The translations under genes and the position numbers were made by a program. 64,000 nucleotides of DNA, taken from contig WACJ01000111.1 in NCBI GenBank assembly GCA_008973525.1, forward strand, positions 434,001 to 498,000, read 5' to 3'. Source of the DNA: Stenopsyche tienmushanensis. Lineage: Eukaryota; Arthropoda; Insecta; Trichoptera; Stenopsychidae. Shown in pieces: positions 23,879 through 36,000 of this stretch; the first letter of the stretch is position 1; each line of letters begins with the position of its first letter. The notes under the pieces were generated by a model. It was given only the letters and a program-made list of their open reading frames with translations. It ran no database searches and was not told the origin of the DNA.

Positions 23879-26737
23879 ATGAATTTTTCATTAACAGTGA
23901 TAATCACCTTATTATTATATCCATACAATGCAACCGCAGATTCAAAGGATTCTACGAACGAAAAGAAGAATTTAACAGCAAATGATTTGTTATTGTAAGC
24001 AATTATCTATTAATTACTATTCATATTGGATGCATGCAAAACATATTAATCAAGGCTAAATTTCACTATTTTTCAGAGCATTATCAAAATTGGCTAAAGT
24101 TCATAATTTACCAAGACAAAGAAGACCACCGAATTTCTTTGGGAATGATCCAAACTATGACGATTATTATGATTCAGATCAAAATCTGCAGGATTATCAA
24201 AATCAACAAATTTTTCCTACGGGACAACAGAATCCATTCCAATTTAATAGACGACCAAAGAAGCAACGATATCCAAATCCATATAGACCAAACTATGACT
24301 ATTCTCAATATCCTCAATACCCCCAATACCAACAATATCCACAACAATATCCGCAACAATATCAACAACAATATCCACCAGAAGACTCCGGCTATTATCC
24401 CGATTACGATCCTTATTTACAATCACAATATCCACAAGGATCTCCTCCGTATCCTTATCAAGACGACGGACCATTCTCCAGCTTCACAAGGGCCCTAAAT
24501 TCAATTGCAAGATACGACGATCAACAATGCGTTCCAAGACTCCTGTGCGAAGTAGCCGCTGGTGGAAATAGAGACTATAAACAGAGCTCCTTCCTACCTT
24601 CATTCCTCAGCATGGATTCACTATTCACGTGAGTAATTATATCACATTTTTAAACGGTGAAAGTGGTACGGCGTACTTTAAGAGCATCGTGTACCTTTTG
24701 CTTCTAGACGAATCGCCATCGGTTGCATTATTCATTATTTAGATGACATCACTCCGATAGAATTATCATTTTTAGGCGCCTTATATTGAAAATGAAAATG
24801 CTTCAAATGTCGTCATCGTCGTGGAAAAGAAAGCGATTGGCGTAGGAAGAAGTATTTGCTAAACGACAAAAGTGGGTTATGTTTATATTGCGGCGAAATG
24901 TCAACGCTCAGCGAAACCTTGAAAATCGTTTAGCGTTGATTTTGCATAAAATCCTTAATCGCCATATAGAAAAATATATAAAAAACCTGACATTTGATTA
25001 TGGATCAATACACAATGATCTGCGAAGCAATTTGGTTGGCTGGCATTGATGTACGATCGAAATATTTGTGTTTTATGAGCACAAGAATGTCGCTCTATTT
25101 TATATAGCCACCTTTGACCTGGATGATGGCGTTGCGTACAGTGATGAACGTAGCTCTTCGATATGCGCTTAAATTCTCACTAAGACCTTTAAACAGTTCA
25201 AATACTGCTATTTTCTATTAAACACACGTTTCCAAAATATTTCAAAGTCTGGTCTTAGTTACATAATATCTGAGATAATCTTCATTTAATGCAACCCACG
25301 ACATAATTACATATTTTTGCATCGATTGATATTTGTCATTTGTATGCTGAGTTTCAATCCCTGGTCTAAAAATGCAAACAAATAGCAATTTTTGACTGTT
25401 ATCATAGTTTAAATAAGACCCCAAATAGTCCTCAATTACTCGTGATCACTCACCGCTCCAAATTATTTTATTCTGAATCATTCCAGAGATGTTTTGCAAT
25501 GTTGCCAATATTGTTGAAACATCTTGATTAAACGTTAATTATTATGTTTTTTATACTAATTATAATAATATGGTGCTAACTACAATGAATAAAATCGATA
25601 ATAATATTATTGATATTAATATTTATCTTGTACATTTATAGATTGCTGTCAGCTTTTGCAAGTGAACAAATATCGCCACTTTTAATATTCGGAAGAGCTG
25701 CAATTTTGGGAGTGACTTCTCAAGGAAATCCTTCGTCATGTCGTTACGCATATCCTGAATGTCCAAGAGATCCTGATCGCCTAGTTGATTATCTCAACAA
25801 TCACAATGGGGGATTTTTTAGATTCTTCAATGGACTTCAACAGCAAGAAGATCCTGCGACATTAAATAACCCCCAACAGGAATTGCAACAGAACAATCAA
25901 CAATACGATCAAAATTTCCCAACCAGACCGCAACAATATCCTCAGGATGGAGTATATAATTATAGGCCTGGACTTAATAATCGATATCCTTATAGATATG
26001 AAGGAAGAAATATAACAAATAACAACATCGATGCAAGAATACAAAATAAACCGATTTATTCCCAAGGATCGAGACCTAATGATTTATACATCGCTCAAAG
26101 CTATTACTACCCGAATGTTCTAAAATCGAATGACGAAGCTGCCTGGAAGTTCCCTGAAGGATCCAAAGTAGTACCGAACTATCAACCGAATGTTTACCCA
26201 AACATCATCCAAGATGATGGATACACAAAAAATTATCTCAAATTCCCTTCAGACATCCAAAATGGCAACAGAAAGAAGCCCAAAAATGTGTTATTCCCGT
26301 CATCCAACGACGAGCAACAAAACCAAGATCTTTACTTTCCGACCCCTCTACCGTTTTATGATCATTCAAAAATGATATTCCCAGATCGAACAGGGACGGG
26401 CAATTTAAAATTCGATGCCCAAGTATTAGAACAGTCGACACAAAGACCAATCCGCAATGAATATTATGCCACGTATAATCACAATAATTATTATAGACCC
26501 GCCAACTATGATAATCTGCAACAATCTTCCAATAAAAAGTATGTATATATTGTACGAGGTAATGGAGATCCAAATCATCCCGAAATAGTTCCATTGACTG
26601 CAAGACAAGCAACATCAAGAGATGATGTCGAAGAAGTAAACGCTGATGAAGTTGCAAGAAGTGGAAAACCTTGGTCGTTTCCCTCCACATATCAAGGCGT
26701 CGTTTACAACGATAGATCTTTGAATATCAACGAATGA
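23879..26737 (+). CDS. DM4/12-like secreted Gln/Pro/Tyr-rich protein, 587 aa, three exons
   Basis: Exons are 23879-23994, 24077-24628 and 25642-26737. All introns are GT-AG and phase 2, and the joined frame is open to TGA 26735-26737. The start ATG is followed by a signal peptide (LTVIITLLLYPYNATA, cleavage near residue 20). A furin-like RQRR lies at residues 52-55. Residues 95-150 are a low-complexity Tyr/Pro/Gln tract with many QYPQ units. Then come C190 and C196 (CVPRLLCE), a hydrophobic stretch, and C256 and C263 (CRYAYPECP). The CV.R.LCE and C...YPECP signatures fit the insect DM4/12 family. The remaining 320 residues form a long Asn/Gln/Tyr-rich tail that is unusual for this family and resembles extracellular matrix or cuticle proteins in composition. 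Secretion and matrix association are inferred. It lies in tandem with the related gene ending at 20414. Confidence 0.85.
24629..25641 (+). other. intron 2 of the 587-residue gene
   Basis: A GT-AG phase 2 intron with donor ACGTGAGTAA and acceptor ATTTATAG. A - strand fragment at 25105-25139 reads as NAIIQVKGGY, a DDE-transposase tail phrase also found at 14716. This points to a transposon relic in the intron. Confidence 0.7.
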
Positions 26738-26856
26738 TTTATTTCCTGCAAGTGAAATAACCAAAATTATATAGTATGTCTAACTATATGTAAATTATTA
26801 TATAAACATTTTTATATTTATAAATTATTTATAACGTGTAGCAATATGATTTTTTT

Positions 26857-26862
26857 AATAAA
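26857..26862 (+). terminator. polyadenylation signal of the 587-residue gene
   Basis: AATAAA 120 bases after the stop codon at 26737, followed by an A-rich then GT-containing stretch. This is a good position for the 3' end of a short 3' UTR. Confidence 0.6.
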
Positions 26863-28482
26863 AAAATCACTATTGAAACATTGTGTTCCTTATTTAATAT
26901 CGCTTAAATATCGGTATTAAACCATTAATCTCAAGTTTAAAGACATAGTGTTTTATAAATATAGGGTAGGATCGTTTTGATCCAAGTTTATGCTGATTTC
27001 TTGGATTTGAATTATTAAATACTGAGGCGATTAATAAATTTGTACACGATCGCCAATCAGTAACTGTATTTACAGTAACCATTGAAATATCATAGATCAT
27101 TTCCTATATAAAATTTCCATTCAAAATAACCATATCCATGTAGAAGGCAAGGGAACATTATGACATGAAAATCCTTTTTCTTTAGAAAAGTCTCCTAAGC
27201 GATCATAAAGAGCTACAAAATCATATTAATCTAAAAAAATATTACAAATTTAGCTATTTATATTAAAGATTATAAAGACAGTAACATAATTTTGACTCAC
27301 CATGTAATGACGATGACATTTTTCAGAAATATATCACAGAATATCGTTCATTAATATTTCCTATAATGAACCTTTAATGTGATTCATATGAATTTATCGA
27401 TTTTCGATTAGTCTTACAAAGGCAATAGTTGTGGAATGACACGTTTGCTTGCATAGAAGATTTGTATTTTAAAATGTGGGTGAGTAATATGAATTCTCTC
27501 AATACTTTCCGATCATATTTTGGGTGAAATTCTAGTCTTATTTGTACGAAAAATGTGCAAATTTCATTCAAATTGCATTCGATATATCATCTAGATTTAT
27601 TTGATATATTTCTATTATATCATTTAAATTTATCGCCTTTAACAAAACTTTACACTATTTTTAAATATGCAACAAAAAGACAAATCTCTAATATCATAAT
27701 ACCGAGTATATTGACTGTTCGAATAGAAAGATCTTATCTGTTTCTTTTCTTGTGAAGGAAATCATTGTATGCATGGTGATTGAAGATGTCTTTCTGTTAA
27801 TTTCTTGTACAAAACATACACATTTATTTCGATAAAATCGATGATATTGTATAAAACAAACATTGATCATCCGCCGAAATTATATTTTTTGGCTATTTAA
27901 TCGCCAATAAACTCACCCAATTAAATTGATTCCATATCCGTAATACTTTGTAATACAAAAGCAAATTTATCCATACTTAAACGTTGGATCCACAGATATT
28001 TTTTTATTATCAAAGCGTCATAATCTTGGAATTTCCATGAATCAATTTGGCTCATGAAAATAGTATGGAAAGGTGGTCGTTTCGATCTATTTCACAATAT
28101 TGAATATTTCACCAATCATTATTTTCTTTACTCTAGAGAAATACATGTCAATCAATTATTAAAATTACTTAATATTAATTTACATTGATATATTTTTGGC
28201 TAGACCCTTATAAAGCTACAGGGATCGACTACATACTTAACAGACATCTTGTATAACGTACTATGAAAAATTAACATTGTATGACAAGATCATCCTAAAA
28301 AGAGCATGGCAATCCAATATTTCGTATATAATATTTAAATATTACGATCACTATTGTCAGCTAAAAGGGTGGGTGCCTCTTAAAAATGCGGCCCTGTTTT
28401 ACTGATGTACTGTAGTAATATAATATGAAGACGATATTTTGCGTCAAGGTTTTTAAACTCTATTTCAAGCATCTTGTTCGCC
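26863..28482. other. AT-rich intergenic DNA
   Basis: Frames at 26894-27100, 27374-27571 and 27555-27755 lack motifs. No transposon ends were recognised. Confidence 0.4.
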
Positions 28483-28554
28483 GGTCCCATGGTGTAATGG
28501 TTAGCACTCTGGACTTTGAATCCAGCGATCCGAGTTCAAATCTCGGTGGGACCT
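28483..28554 (+). tRNA. tRNA-Gln (anticodon TTG)
   Basis: A 72-base cloverleaf: acceptor GGTCCCA pairs with TGGGACC. The D-arm contains TGTAATGGTTA, and the anticodon loop CTTTGAA gives TTG, which reads CAA. The T-loop is TTCAAAT. It starts GG and has no intron. The A box (GGTGTAATGGTTAG) and B box (GAGTTCAAATC) are intact, and T-runs follow within 20-30 bases as a Pol III stop. It lies alone on the + strand in AT-rich DNA. Confidence 0.97.
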
Positions 28555-29990
28555 GTTGAACATTTTTGCTTTTTTTATTTATTTTTTTTTATCACATGAT
28601 ATTTTTTTTTAAATAAAATAAATAAATATTTTTAAATTTATTTTTATATAATTTCATATTATAATAAAAATTAAATTAAAAATCCAAAATTAAATAGTTC
28701 TTTAATTTCATCATAGATGGCACTATGCAATTTGTATATTCATTTTATTTAAATAAATGTAAATAATTAGTACATATTCAATGGTTTTTTGACTATTAAA
28801 ATCTTTGTGCATTTTAACCTTATACTTACCATGTTTCCAATTTATACTGATAACCGATGGGTTTTTATCTACAATTTTTATTAGACTTTGATAAAGTGTA
28901 TAGAGATACGGTTATCTATTTTTAGTTCGGTTAGAATATCGCCCAATTCTGACCCATTTTCATTTCTTGGTATTTAAATCGGTTATTCATTAGTAAATCG
29001 TGCTAAAAGTGCATCCTCAGTGTTTTATTCGATTGTTGAAAGCTTAACGGCATCGTTGAAATGATTCATCGTCCACGAATCTTTCCTAATTGTCAAAAAT
29101 GGGGCATCATGAGTTTGAAAGTGAAATTTAAAAAAAAGTGATAGTGCACAATACAAAATGAGCATTTGAAAGTGTTGGTGTTTTTCAGGCGCATTTGATG
29201 GTTGTGCATTGATGATCAATTTTTAAAACATAACAACGTATTTGCCACGTATATAGGTACATTAATTATATAAAAATATTCAATACTCAAACCCGTTTTA
29301 TAAAATAAATATAATTATTTAATTTATATATTAATATTTTTTTCGGTAATAGATGTCACTATAAATTCATAAATGACAAAAAATAATATTACATTTTGTT
29401 ACGTTGAGTCATTGAAATGTGTATGTTACATATATAAGTTGGTTTGGATTCGAATAAAAATGCACATATTTTGACTTGTGCAACATTTTGAAATCCAATA
29501 TTTATGCAAATCGTGACGAAAGCGAATAAAGCAAGGGTTGCAAATCACCCTTTCGTCATATACAGCCGTATATCGTTTTTGGTACACTTCTCAAAATACA
29601 CTTGTATGTATCCATGTTTTAAATAAATATGATTTTAAAAAAATCGCCTTTCTTTATATTCTAATACAACAATGATTGATGTTATAATAATATTTCCTTG
29701 ATGTCTTGCAGAAAATCGATTTCGTCATTTTCGCAGAAATGTTTGCTTATAATGGCCGCCATGCCGAAATTAATCTCAATCATAGCTATTGGTCGATGGA
29801 TATTTATCTTTCTTATCTATAGAAAATGATTGGATGAGACATTTTCACATACGATCAAATTTTGATCAATAGATCATATATTGCAAAATATGACACATTA
29901 GTAATGTGATAGTTATATAAGTAATGCGATAGATTTATTACTTTTTGGAAACATTTTTAGGAAACAGCAAAACTACCCAACTGGTAAATC
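28555..29990. other. AT-rich intergenic DNA
   Basis: No gene or clear transposon end is recognised. The - strand frame at 29025-29219 has no motif. Confidence 0.4.
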
Positions 29991-30120
29991 ATTGTTGTTT
30001 ATTTATTTATTGTGTGTGTTACATATTTACATCCATGGGAACACTTAAAACATAAATAAAACATAAAACGCATATGCGATTAATTATGTCGTGTCAAATT
30101 GTCAATTCTTCATTATGACA
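29990..30120 (-). mobile_element. possible LINE 3' end
   Basis: On the - strand the sequence runs 'aatatgtaacacacac' into AATAAATAAATAAAC (plus-strand 29997-30012), like the 3' tail of the LINE remnant at 10.6 kb. No coding remains, so this is a weak call. Confidence 0.25.
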
Positions 30121-30664
30121 CATATTATGAGATATGACGTTGTTCGTTTTAATAAAATAAAATTTGTGTTTGTCAGTCGCTTGGTGAGCATTTTTGTAAT
30201 TCCCCATACCGCTAAAATCCCGTAGGAACGCTCATTTGAACATTTTGTATACAAGTCGTTGCTTGCTTATCGCTCTGTGTCAACAATTTTAGCTAGTTTT
30301 AATACTATAGCGAAACACGATAACGTATTTCATAAACAATATTGCAAGCGCGTTCTTAAATTTTCCATCGGTGTATGAATACATTTGTATCATATTGTAT
30401 GCATCCCCTTTTTAATCCCTTCTTTTTTTGTGCCGTCTGGAGTGCCGGGAGCTCGCATGCAAATTTGGTGGATGAAAAACAATATTGCGAATTTGTTTTT
30501 CAATTTTGTGCCAATTTTGCTTCTTGCGTGAGGGAAGTCGTTTTCAAATTGACTCTCCGATGGTTTTTGGCTTTTTGTAGTGGAAAATATTCCACTGTAT
30601 GTATATTTATTGACCAATTAAATGCGTATTTGTTCCTGTTTTCTATAGATTTCCTTTAAGAATT
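30120..30664. other. unassigned DNA with two overlapping open frames
   Basis: Open frames occur on both strands at 30375-30659 and 30390-30617. Neither has splice sites or a motif, and both being open suggests composition rather than coding. Confidence 0.3.
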
Positions 30665-30668
30665 TTAA

Positions 30669-31030
30669 CCTTTTGAGGAGTTCAGTTCAAACAACCCACC
30701 CGATCAGTCTTATTCAGATAACTTCGTTTTATAATGAGAGTTCGTAATCGTTCTATGGGCATGTTAGGGTATGGCGTCCGATCGCGAGGCGTCCATTCTT
30801 CATGTCAGCGATCCGAAAAGCGGACCGATTGGATACATAGACCTTGTGGCCAGTCCATCCTCTTTTAGGGATTTTTGCGGTATTTTCTGGGATAAATACG
30901 TTCCCGGAGCATTCATCGCAGGTAGACTACTATTTAATTTATTACAATATCAAAACAACAAAATGGAAAAGAATCAGCTTTATAGGAATAATTACACAAA
31001 TAATGTCATTAAGACTTGGGTTGATTGAGA
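30669..31030 (+). mobile_element. TTAA-flanked MITE-like repeat
   Basis: Begins with TTAA (30665-30668) then CCTTTTGAGGAG, the same terminus as the short element at 62462-62603. The interior (30720-30860) matches the repeat at 5720-6060 in inverse orientation. The right boundary is uncertain. The frames at 30771-31050 are repeat-derived. Confidence 0.5.
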
Positions 31031-31689
31031 TATATTTTTTATATTATTGAACGTCTCGTCATAGCAAACGTTTCACGTGCGTCATAAAATTAGATCACTC
31101 GTATTGCTTTCGTTCTTATCTTCAAGCCTATTACATATTATTTTTTTAAAATCGATCATAAGCGATGTTGATCATTCTTATCTCAATTTAGCTAAAAGTG
31201 AAAATCGTTGAGATACAACCACATAAAAATCCTTCACTGTACACATGGATATTAATTGTATGTATAATCGCATATTGCTTATTCTGTATTTAAAATCGTA
31301 CATGCGTTATAAAAAAGCGCATTCTTTATAATTTTGTTCTTATCTTCGGATAAGTCGTTTTATTTTTTGTCGGATTGTACATAGCCAAATAAGTTGCGGA
31401 ACATACCTACCATGTCGAATGAATGACTGTTCATGCATTGAGTCATGCTGTCTGTGTTACATTTTTATCATCAAATTGTCGCATAGTGGATTTTGGAATT
31501 TAAGATTTTGAAAAAAAAAATCATTACCACAATTTTCGAACGATTGTCTGTCTCTATTTAGATTCAAACAAACTTCGTGGTTTTAAACTGATAAATAATG
31601 AGATGATTAATAAAATCGGACAGGACTCTCGATGACTAATTGTGCTTTGGTTAATCGTTTTCCTATTTTGAACACTCGTGGAAGACTGG

Positions 31690-31802
31690 TAATATTAAAT
31701 GTTGTATTTAATAAAAGTCGTATATGCGGATTTTTTTAATGCAATTTTTTTATATGCGACTCCCAGTGTTATGTATTAATCGCATATAAACAGATCCAAG
31801 TG
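31690..31802 (+). mobile_element. Tigger-like element, 3' terminal fragment
   Basis: Contains 'tatatgcgactccc' and ends 'cgcatataaacagatccaag' plus 'tg' with TA following (31803-31804). This is the same terminus as 54553 and 63635. Only about 110 bases of the element remain, placed directly against a mariner. Confidence 0.6.
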
Positions 31803-31811
31803 TACTATATA

Positions 31812-32735
31812 TTAGTGTCCCATAAGTTTCTTTCGTTTTCATATTAAGAAAAAAATAAACAATAATTTGTATTACATCAAAATTTATTGAATAATATATG
31901 ATCCATTCTGTTCTATTACCTTTCTCCATCTCTCCGGAAGCCTCATAATGCCTTCTTGCCAAAATTTCCCAGGTTTTTTGGCAAAATATTGATCGAGGTA
32001 CATTTTTATATCATTATTTGAATTATTTTTTTTACCACGGAAAGAATTTTTCAATGAAAGAAATAAGTAATAATATGAAGGGACAATGTCCGGAGAGTAT
32101 GGAGGATGAGGTAAAACATCCCAGTCAGATGATAATAATTTATTTCTGACGAGCAAAGACACATGAGGCCTGGCGTTATCGTGATGAAAAACAATGCCTC
32201 TTTTGTTCGTTTAATTCTGGCCGTTTTCTGGCAATTGCATCCTTTAGATTGTCTAGTTTGAAACCATATTTTGTTGAATTGATCGTTTCACCTTGCTGAA
32301 GTAGCTCATAATAAACTACCCCCTTCCAGACCCACCAAATGCATAGCAAAACTTTTTTTGGATATAGGCCAGGTTTAGCTACAGTTAAAGCTTCTGTATC
32401 CTTAGTCCGAGACTGTTTACGTTAGATATTCTCATAGAGTATCCAACTTTCATCTCCAGTGACCAGTCTCTTCAAAAAAGGTTGGCTATTATTTCGTTGG
32501 AGAAGAAGATCGCATTTTGAAATACGCTGAAGTTTATTTGAGTCAGTCAGTTCATGAGGAACCCACACATTTGAACGATTGATGTAGCCCAATTTTATCA
32601 GATGATTATGGACGGATGTTCGTTGAATTTCTAACTTGTTAGCTATTTCGCGAACAGTATGTGGCGGGTTTTCTTCAATCATGGCTATGATTAGATCTGT
32701 GTTCATTTGGGAAAGCGACTTATGGGACAACCTAA
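31812..32735 (-). mobile_element. mariner element, internally deleted, - strand
   Basis: A 924-bp element flanked by TA (31810-31811, 32736-32737), with inverted ends starting TTAGGTTGTCCCATAAG on the - strand. The transposase N-terminus (SHKSLSQMNTDLI then the helix-turn-helix) is read at 32730-32422. It has the catalytic TGDESWILYENI, followed by a stop/frameshift. A further segment with LPHPPYSPDI lies at 32162-31884. The segment around the second catalytic Asp is broken ('catcacgataacgcc' on the - strand, after a shift at about 32180). It is the same family as 17826-18469 but lacks the foldback, and is better preserved. It is non-functional by frameshifts. Confidence 0.88.
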
Positions 32736-32737
32736 TA

Positions 32738-33070
32738 TGTACTTATTACATCATTTACGTCGTATTCAATATAAGTGGCCTGGGTGTCCGTGGAAACGCT
32801 TGTTTGTTTTAATTACATGTACCTAATTTTCTGGTTTTGAAGAAATTCATCATTAAAAAATGATGATTTATTATATCATCACTTACAAATTCGATGGATT
32901 CGCCTTGGTGGCCTGTCGGGTGTGTGCTCATTAATAAAATACGGATGTGTAAATGTCCTTGGATGGATATTTAAATATTTTATTACATGGTTTATAAAAA
33001 CATTTTTGGTCAAGGATAATGGAAAGTTGATATTAAAAAAACTTCGATAATTATTCAATGTCCTTTCGGC
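32738..33070. other. intergenic DNA
   Basis: The - strand frame at 32879-33100 has no motif. Nothing else is recognised. Confidence 0.35.
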
Positions 33071-33074
33071 GTGT

Positions 33075-36000
33075 TTACATTTATTTATTTTATAACACAA
33101 TAATAAACATATTAATATTAATAATAATGTACTGGGTATGCATAATCAAAAATAATCATAATCAAATAAAGAAACTAAAGAGACTATTGGTTAAATAATG
33201 AAGCTGACAACATATGATTATAGAGAAAAATTAAATACAAGAAAAATTAAAAATCAATATGCATCTCCTGCAAAAATGATCGATTTAGATCCCATCATTT
33301 GCACAAAAATGCATATTTTACAAAATATTTTTTTGTTCAGTTGAAAATATTAAGACATTCAATACAAGTACAGGTATAGGTATAAAATAAAAATACATGC
33401 TTTTAATATATTTTTTTTGAAAGTTGTAATATTATATAATGCATATGTCCACAGAAGCGATCGTTTATATTTAATCGTAAAAACTATGGTATTCTTCCCG
33501 ATATAAAACTATATTACAAAAAAAAAATTGGTCAAAAATCGAAATGGTAGTTTTACTATATTTTTACTATAGGGATTTCCATTTGATTGGTCCATTAGGT
33601 ATATATACATGTTTTATTTAATTTAAAAAAAAAACAGCCCGAATGAAACGTGTCAAAATCGCCGCAAATAAGATTTCATCGTTTTTATTCCGAATGATTT
33701 TTATAAATTTACAAAAATACAGGCAAACGCTTTTTTTCCTCATACTCAGACCATTCGCAAATTTACAAATATTCGCTTATAAAATTTAAATTCCAATAAT
33801 TTCTTTATGAAAATAAATCAGTACGTTAATATATTCGCTATGATAATATGTATATATATCTATAAATTTCATTTAAAGAAATGTGGCGTAAACGCTTTTA
33901 TATAATTATTACTTTGGATTCAATCATATCAAATTATATACATAAAAAGCGAAGACCATCATCATCATCATCATCATCAATTCCTCGTTCATCGGAAATT
34001 ATAAATCGATGGGTGATTAAATGAGTGTGTATAAGAGTTTGGATAAAAAGATGAAGACATTTGACACTAGCCAAAAAGATAAATTTCAATGACTAGCGCT
34101 TCGACAGAGAGCGTCCATGACTTTTTTTTTTGAAAGATCGGGACTCGGTCAATTTTATGGCGAATCCATCGGTTTAATAACGCACGGTCACCCTCGTTGG
34201 ACTAAATTTAATCGTTTAAAGAGCTTAATTTCTAGGGACATCTAGTGCTTCGATGGTCATGCATGATGCGACTTCCTAACACAAATCTAGAGATCAATAA
34301 TGGTAAATCGATTGTGGTTTGAATCAAAATTTGGCATAACGTCAATTGAAACTGTTGAGCAACCTCTACCATTCTTTTAGACTGGATTAAATGTTTGAAA
34401 ATCGGACAAAATGGATGCAACTCGGAGCAATTGCCTCTTTCGACCACAATTAGGCGGCCTTTTAAGTCTAATTTTCTTATCGTCTACACAACTATACATT
34501 AAAAATGAAAGCTTATTAACTAATCAGGAGATCAGTTGGAAAAAGGATTGGTGTTGCCTGGGGCAATAATCACAGTGACGCTTTGATGCGCGAAGACGCC
34601 GACTGGGTGCTCCGGGGGGAGGCACACGCAGTCGTCTGTCCGGCCCTGTATTTAGTAGCCCTCTGGGCGTCTAAATTTCACTCGTTACATATATTTTTCA
34701 AAAAACACAGAAACGCTTTGATCTTTTAAAGAGAATCTCATAAGGGCTGCTATGGTAGTCTTCGATATATAAAAAAAACAAATCCATCGAACGCGAATCG
34801 ACTCGTTAAAATAATAAAAAAAATTAAATTAAAATAAAAATATTAAAAAAAAACAATAAAATAGCAGCCCCTTGTCTTAATCCTAAATTAATTTATAATT
34901 ATTTTTATACATTGGAATTGCTTTAAACTATGTTATTATCGTAATATGTCCTAAGCTATCTTCATAGAGAAATCTCCCCCAAAAAGTATAAAATTCAATT
35001 TAAATATCGATAAACACACGTCACAAGCAAATATTTTACAGTAAATCCTTAATACGGTATTATATTATCGGTAAATGGTACAAATCCATATACAAATTGA
35101 CATAATAAAAAAAATCACAATATCCTCTTATTATGCTATATAAATATTTGGAAATAATATTTAAAACACAACAATTTTTTTCATATTTATTTTTCATCCA
35201 ACGTGCAAAAAAAAACATCCGCGCAAATCGTACATTTGCGCCCGAATATTAAATCGTAGATTAAAAGCGACAGAAGCGCAAGATGGACGTTGGGCATGTC
35301 AAAATAACTATCATCCAATTGCCGATTGAACACATACAAGGGTCGAAGCAGATTAACACTACATATTCCAAACTATTTACAAATGCGAAGATAAAATGGC
35401 ACGATCACAGCGTCCGATTCGCGATTCGACGGCGCTCAGATTTATGCGGTTTTCCGCTCGGGCCGCGCAAATCGAACACCCGCTGCGCGCAATTGGCAGT
35501 AATTCAGCACAAAAATAGGCACATCCGACGGCTCGATTTCGGTTCCGCGAATTGACACATGCGTCGAATTTCAAAATAGGTTTCAAGCATTTTTTCGGTC
35601 ACATTTCAAAAAAAAAAAAAAAAAAACAAATTTGTAAATCAGTCGTTTCGTAAAAAAGGGGAATGGCACGCGTTGTTAAAATATTGAATCTCACGCCCGG
35701 CTGTCTTTTAACGATGTGATCAAAAAGATACCTAAATACGAAAAATATATATATATATATAGATTTATTTTTTTTACAAAAAATATTTGTATATTTACAA
35801 AGCCAAGGGGGTGGGGGCGCCGTGGCGCCATGCGACCTACAAACGGCACCCCTTAACTTAACTAATGGAGATCATGGGAAAACTATAGCGAACAAAGCAC
35901 TATTGATTTGTTCACTTTGGATTTTTACAAAATATTCATAGATGGACTATACATGAAAGATACATTTATAATACAAAGCCGCTTTTGGTCCAAAAACGTC

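Noticed and set aside
24034..24498. 154-codon frame overlapping exon 2 of the 587-residue gene
   Set aside because: Ile/Asn-rich shadow of the repetitive coding tract. The spliced frame has the signal peptide, cysteines and matching phases.
26238..26690. 150-codon - strand frame
   Set aside because: Antisense shadow of exon 3 of the 587-residue gene.
30771..31050. Two overlapping + strand frames
   Set aside because: Contained in a TTAA-flanked repeat present elsewhere in the window.
33959..33978. CAT trinucleotide run as a CRISPR-like or coding repeat
   Set aside because: Simple microsatellite without spacers. No CRISPR arrays are expected or seen in this eukaryotic window.
35283..35586. 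Open frames on both strands in the downstream tract
   Set aside because: No motif, and overlapping frames on both strands in a GC-richer island.
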